From: Trueperaceae bacterium | GTDB lineage: Bacteria > Deinococcota > Deinococci > Deinococcales > Trueperaceae | DNA: 8,828 nucleotides | Assembly (NCBI GenBank): GCA_007130445.1 | Contig: SLSM01000288.1 | Coordinates: 1-8,828, forward strand | Direction: 5' to 3' | In this document: positions 6,554-8,828 of the stretch, one piece after another | Layout of the letters: each line of letters begins with the position of its first letter | Numbering within the stretch: the stretch's first letter is position 1 | Position numbers and translations under genes: made by a program | Notes under the pieces: model-generated | The model's input: only the letters and a program-made list of their open reading frames with translations | The model's database searches: none | What the model was told of the DNA's origin: nothing

Positions 6554-6570
6554 GGCGCGCACGGCGCGCC
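6554..6570. other. GC-rich inverted repeat upstream of aminotransferase gene
   Basis: A perfect 7-bp inverted repeat GGCGCGC / GCGCGCC with a 3-base centre (ACG). It lies in the 63-bp gap after ndk, ending 4 bases before the TAGAGG box. It could be the ndk terminator hairpin, since the region right at the ndk stop offers only a weak 5-bp stem, or an operator over the -35/spacer region of the next promoter. The sequence does not decide between these. Confidence 0.45.
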
Positions 6571-6574
6571 AGGG

Positions 6575-6580
6575 TAGAGG
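6575..6580 (+). promoter_or_regulatory. -10-like box of aminotransferase gene
   Basis: TAGAGG (TAGAGGT) is followed by 6 bases and the ATG at 6587, the same geometry as the other promoters here. It is ambiguous: the overlapping GAGG or GGTGAGG could act as a Shine-Dalgarno sequence for an mRNA that starts further upstream. Confidence 0.4.
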
Positions 6581-6586
6581 TGAGGC

Positions 6587-7741
6587 ATGTCCGGACTGTC
6601 GCAGCGCATCCAGGCCCTCAAGGCATCGTCGACCGTGGCGTTCAACGCCAAGGCGCTCGAGCTCCAGCGATCGGGGGTCGACGTCGTCGCGATGACGGCC
6701 GGCGAACCCGACTTCCAACCGCCGCCGCACGTGCTCGAGGCGGCGCACGAGGCGATCCGCAGGGGCCTCACCAAGTACACCGCCTCCGAGGGGACCCGCG
6801 AACTGCGTGACGCGATCGTCGCCAAGCACGAGCGTGAGAACGACCTGCACTACACGCCCGATCAGGTGATGGTCTCGACCGGTGGCAAGCAGGTGCTCTA
6901 CAACGCCTTCATGGCGCTGCTCGACCCCGGTGACGAGGTGATCGTGCCCGCCCCGTACTGGGTCAGCTACCCGGCGCAGATCGAGCTCGCCGGCGGTGTC
7001 ACCGTCGCCGTGCCCACGAGCGCCGAGGACGGCTTCGTGGTCGACCCGGAGCGCGTCGCCGCGGCCATCACGCCGCGCACGAAGGCGATCTTGGTCAACT
7101 CGCCGAGCAACCCCACCGGCGCCGTCTACCCGGAGGCCGTGCTGCGCGCGATCGCCGACCTGGCGGAGCGGCACAACCTGTGGCTGATCAGCGACGAGCT
7201 CTACGAGCACATGGTCTACGAGGGCGCGTTCACGCCGGTGGCGCGTTTCCATCCCGAGCGCACGCTGCTCGTGCACGGCGCCAGCAAGGGGTACGCGCTG
7301 ACCGGTTGGCGCATCGGTTGGGGCTGCGGCCCAGCGCCGCTGATCAAGGCGATGAACAAGCTCCAGGGCCAGGTGACGAGCAACGCGAACGCCGTCGCCC
7401 AGTACGCCACGCAGGTGGCCCTGAACGAGGTCGACGCCACCGCCGCCTTCCAGGCGATGACCCGGCAGGCGTACCGCGAGCGTCGCGACGTCATCGTCGC
7501 GGGCCTGAACGCCATCGGCCTGCGCACGCCGATGCCGCAGGGGGCCTTCTACGTGATGGCCGACCTTCGTCCCATCGATCCCGACGAGACCGTCGCCGCG
7601 ATACGGCTGCTCGAGGAGGCGCACGTGGGCGTGGTCCCCGGCACCGACTTCGAGGCGCCCGGCTTTGCGCGGCTCTCGTACGCGTGCAGCATGGAGCAGA
7701 TCGAGACCGCGCTGGCGCGGATCGGGGCGCTGCTCGCGTGA
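6587..7741 (+). CDS. aspC: Class I (I-beta type) aspartate aminotransferase
   Basis: PLP enzyme of fold type I, 384 aa, probably interconverting aspartate/2-oxoglutarate and oxaloacetate/glutamate in the cytoplasm. Landmarks: M-T-A-G-E-P-D-F (36-43), T-G-G-K-Q (98-102), P-Y-W-V-S-Y-P (123-129), S-N-P-T-G (174-178, N175), I-S-D-E-L-Y-E-H (201-208, D203 binds the pyridine nitrogen), catalytic K234 in G-A-S-K-G-Y-A-L-T-G-W-R-I-G-W, R242 for the cofactor phosphate, and R362 in F-A-R-L-S-Y-A for the substrate alpha-carboxylate. K101 matches the lysine that reads the side-chain carboxylate in Thermus AspAT, which supports acidic-substrate specificity. Overall similarity to Thermus AspAT is high as I recall it. 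Some I-beta enzymes also transaminate prephenate, so a role in tyrosine/phenylalanine synthesis cannot be excluded. The stop overlaps the next gene (GTGA). Confidence 0.93.
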   Translation: MSGLSQRIQALKASSTVAFNAKALELQRSGVDVVAMTAGEPDFQPPPHVLEAAHEAIRRGLTKYTASEGTRELRDAIVAKHERENDLHYTPDQVMVSTGGKQVLYNAFMALLDPGDEVIVPAPYWVSYPAQIELAGGVTVAVPTSAEDGFVVDPERVAAAITPRTKAILVNSPSNPTGAVYPEAVLRAIADLAERHNLWLISDELYEHMVYEGAFTPVARFHPERTLLVHGASKGYALTGWRIGWGCGPAPLIKAMNKLQGQVTSNANAVAQYATQVALNEVDATAAFQAMTRQAYRERRDVIVAGLNAIGLRTPMPQGAFYVMADLRPIDPDETVAAIRLLEEAHVGVVPGTDFEAPGFARLSYACSMEQIETALARIGALLA

Positions 7742-8166
7742 GCGCCGACGGATCTCGCACCGTGGTCGCGCGCACCGAACCCGGCACCTTCACGACCGAC
7801 GTGCGCGTGCGAACGCACGCGGTCGTCATGGACGAACCCGTGGCCCTGGGCGGCAGCGATACCGGCCCCACGCCCGGCGAGATGGTGGCCGCAGCGCTCG
7901 CCGCCTGCACCACCATCACCCTCCGGATGTACGCCGACCGCAAGGGCTGGCCGCTCGGGGCCGTCGAGGCGCGCGTCGACCGGCAGGTCGACGTGGGCGC
8001 GACCGGCGCCGGCAGCCAGGCGACGCCGCACTACCTGCTCTCGGTGGCCCTCTCGGGTCCGCTCGACGAGGCCCAGGTGGCGAGATTGCGCCAGGTGGTC
8101 GACCGTTGCCCCGTCCATCGACAGCTCGAGGGGAGCACCGTCATCACGACCGAACTGACGACCTGA
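7738..8166 (+). CDS. OsmC-family thiol peroxidase-like protein
   Basis: A 142-aa protein of the OsmC/Ohr superfamily, whose members reduce organic peroxides with a reactive cysteine pair. Both cysteines are present: C57 in A-A-L-A-A-C-T-T-I-T-L and C124 in V-D-R-C-P-V-H-R-Q-L. E48 sits nine residues before C57, as in E. coli OsmC. The G-G-S-D-T-G-P-T-P-G-E segment (38-48) is typical. The C-P-V-H-R form suggests the general OsmC-like group rather than Ohr. It is cytoplasmic, with no signal peptide. The GTG start overlaps the aminotransferase stop (GTGA) and has only a weak upstream GGGG (10 bases away), so translation is probably coupled to the upstream gene. A GTG at 7762 is a possible later start. 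The electron donor and true substrate are unknown. Confidence 0.9.
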   Translation: MSADGSRTVVARTEPGTFTTDVRVRTHAVVMDEPVALGGSDTGPTPGEMVAAALAACTTITLRMYADRKGWPLGAVEARVDRQVDVGATGAGSQATPHYLLSVALSGPLDEAQVARLRQVVDRCPVHRQLEGSTVITTELTT

Positions 8167-8188
8167 CGGCTGGGAGCGGGGCCCGCCG
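8167..8188 (+). terminator. Hairpin after OsmC-family gene
   Basis: Immediately after the stop codon, CGGC-(T bulge)-GGG pairs with CCC-GCCG around a 7-base loop (AGCGGGG), giving seven G-C pairs. There is no T-run. It is placed to end the aminotransferase-OsmC transcript, but in DNA this GC-rich such stems also arise by chance. Confidence 0.35.
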
Positions 8189-8223
8189 ACCGTCGCGCAC
8201 CGCGCCGGACCGGCACCACGCGC

Positions 8224-8229
8224 TAGCAT
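8224..8229 (+). promoter_or_regulatory. -10 box of AMP nucleosidase gene (leaderless)
   Basis: TAGCAT, then 6 bases (GCCGGC), then the ATG at 8236. There is no Shine-Dalgarno sequence. The last three bases of the box and the start codon are the ends of a perfect 12-bp palindrome (CATGCCGGCATG, 8227-8238). Confidence 0.6.
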
Positions 8230-8235
8230 GCCGGC

Positions 8236-8828
8236 ATGTCTCATGACGACACGCCCACCGTCGTGCCGGACCCCGGCCGCGGGTCCGGCGGCGCACCACG
8301 CGACCCCGTCGAGCCGACGCCCGCGCCGTCGGACCACATCTACGCCAACCCGGAGAAGTGGCGCATCGGCCGCGAGTTCCTCACGCGCTACACCGGCACG
8401 GAGCCGGAGGGGTTCCACAAGCAGGTCATCCTGACCAACTTCGGGTACTACCTCGAGCGCTTCGAGGCCATCGCCGGCGACGCGCGCCGCACCCAGGGCT
8501 CGGCGATGACGGCCGCGCACAGCGACCGGCTCGGCGTGTCGATCATCGACTTCTCGATCGGCTCGCCGGTGGCGGCGCTGATCATCGAGGTCCTCGCCAC
8601 CGCCGACCCGAAGGCGACGCTCTTCCTGGGCATCTGTGGCGGCCTGCACCGCTCGCTGGAGGTGGGCGACTTCGTGCTGCCCACCGCTGCGATCCGCGAC
8701 GAGGGCGCGTCGAAGCACTTCATGCCGCCGCAGGTGCCGGCGCTGCCGACCTTCAAGATCCAGAAGTTCGTGTCGCAGATGGTGGTCGAGAAGGGCTTCG
8801 ACTACCGCACGGGCGTGGTGCACACGAC
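8236..8828 (+). CDS. amn: AMP nucleosidase, short form, 3'-truncated
   Basis: Member of the nucleoside phosphorylase/hydrolase fold. AMP nucleosidase cleaves AMP to adenine and ribose 5-phosphate in purine salvage. The window contains 197 codons; the frame is open at the end. After a Pro/Gly/Asp-rich, probably disordered N-terminus (about residues 1-33) come W-R-I-G-R-E-F-L-T-R-Y-T-G-T (42-55), I-L-T-N-F-G-Y-Y-L (65-73), S-I-G-S-P-V-A-A-L-I (107-116, ribose/base-pocket region), L-F-L-G-I-C-G-G-L (129-137), and G-D-F-V-L-P-T-A-A-I-R-D-E-G (144-157). The run L-P-x-F-K-I-Q and the R-T-G-V-V-H-T end fit the short AMP nucleosidases (about 260 aa in Bacteroides, from memory), which lack the N-terminal regulatory domain of E. 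coli Amn. Another purine/uridine phosphorylase specificity is possible but less likely. The start is supported by the TAGCAT box 6 bases upstream. Confidence 0.85.
   Translation, partial: MSHDDTPTVVPDPGRGSGGAPRDPVEPTPAPSDHIYANPEKWRIGREFLTRYTGTEPEGFHKQVILTNFGYYLERFEAIAGDARRTQGSAMTAAHSDRLGVSIIDFSIGSPVAALIIEVLATADPKATLFLGICGGLHRSLEVGDFVLPTAAIRDEGASKHFMPPQVPALPTFKIQKFVSQMVVEKGFDYRTGVVHT

Noticed and set aside
5174..7624. A continuous minus-strand reading frame of 816 codons that would fuse the rhodanese to a long upstream protein
   Set aside because: Only the last 108 codons are recognisable. The rest lies antisense to ndk, the aminotransferase and the DinB-family gene, has an Arg/His/Asp/Gly-rich shadow composition, and the rhodanese has its own -10 box and ATG.
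7549..8823. Minus-strand open frame of 424 codons opposite the OsmC and AMP nucleosidase genes
   Set aside because: Same GC-driven shadow effect; the plus-strand proteins have clear motifs.
1..8828. A new multi-gene defence, mobile or biosynthetic system
   Set aside because: All ten genes belong to known core-metabolism or stress families, and there is no sign of transposases, integrases, repeats or composition breaks.

Overview
The window is an 8.8 kb piece of a very GC-rich bacterial chromosome. It holds ten protein genes, nine on the plus strand and one on the minus strand, packed with almost no spare DNA. The longest stretch without a gene is about 70 bp. I see no tRNA, rRNA, insertion sequence, CRISPR array or phage gene. 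The best guess for the source is a member of the Deinococcota, perhaps a high-GC Trueperaceae-like lineage. From memory, the NuoK, NuoL, NuoM and NuoN proteins resemble Thermus Nqo11, Nqo12, Nqo13 and Nqo14 in many details, and the aminotransferase resembles Thermus AspAT. The start-site architecture, with -10 boxes directly upstream of start codons, also fits. A deep-branching actinobacterium is the main alternative.

Region 1 (1-5147) is the 3' end of a respiratory complex I (nuo) operon: nuoK (5' end missing), nuoL, nuoM and nuoN. Together they encode the proton-pumping membrane arm. Each gene overlaps the next by four bases (GTGA or ATGA). The ribosome-binding site of each downstream gene is written inside the last codons of the gene before it. 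The operon ends in a perfect 13-bp inverted repeat whose loop holds the nuoN stop codon. The same hairpin lies just past the stop of the convergent rhodanese gene, so it probably terminates both transcripts.

Region 2 (5174-6043) holds a divergent pair: a single-domain rhodanese on the minus strand and a DinB-superfamily metal-binding protein on the plus strand. Their start codons are 42 bp apart, with two back-to-back -10 boxes between them.

Region 3 (6101-8828) holds ndk (nucleoside diphosphate kinase), an aspartate aminotransferase translationally coupled to an OsmC-type peroxidase, and the first 197 codons of a short-form AMP nucleosidase that runs off the window.

The clearest pattern beyond the genes is in how they start. 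All five genes that begin a transcript carry a TAG-starting -10-like hexamer 5-7 bp before the start codon and generally lack a Shine-Dalgarno sequence, which indicates leaderless mRNAs. The genes inside the nuo operon instead use strong Shine-Dalgarno sequences with overlapping start and stop codons. The gene content is ordinary core metabolism, and I see no evidence for a new multi-gene system.
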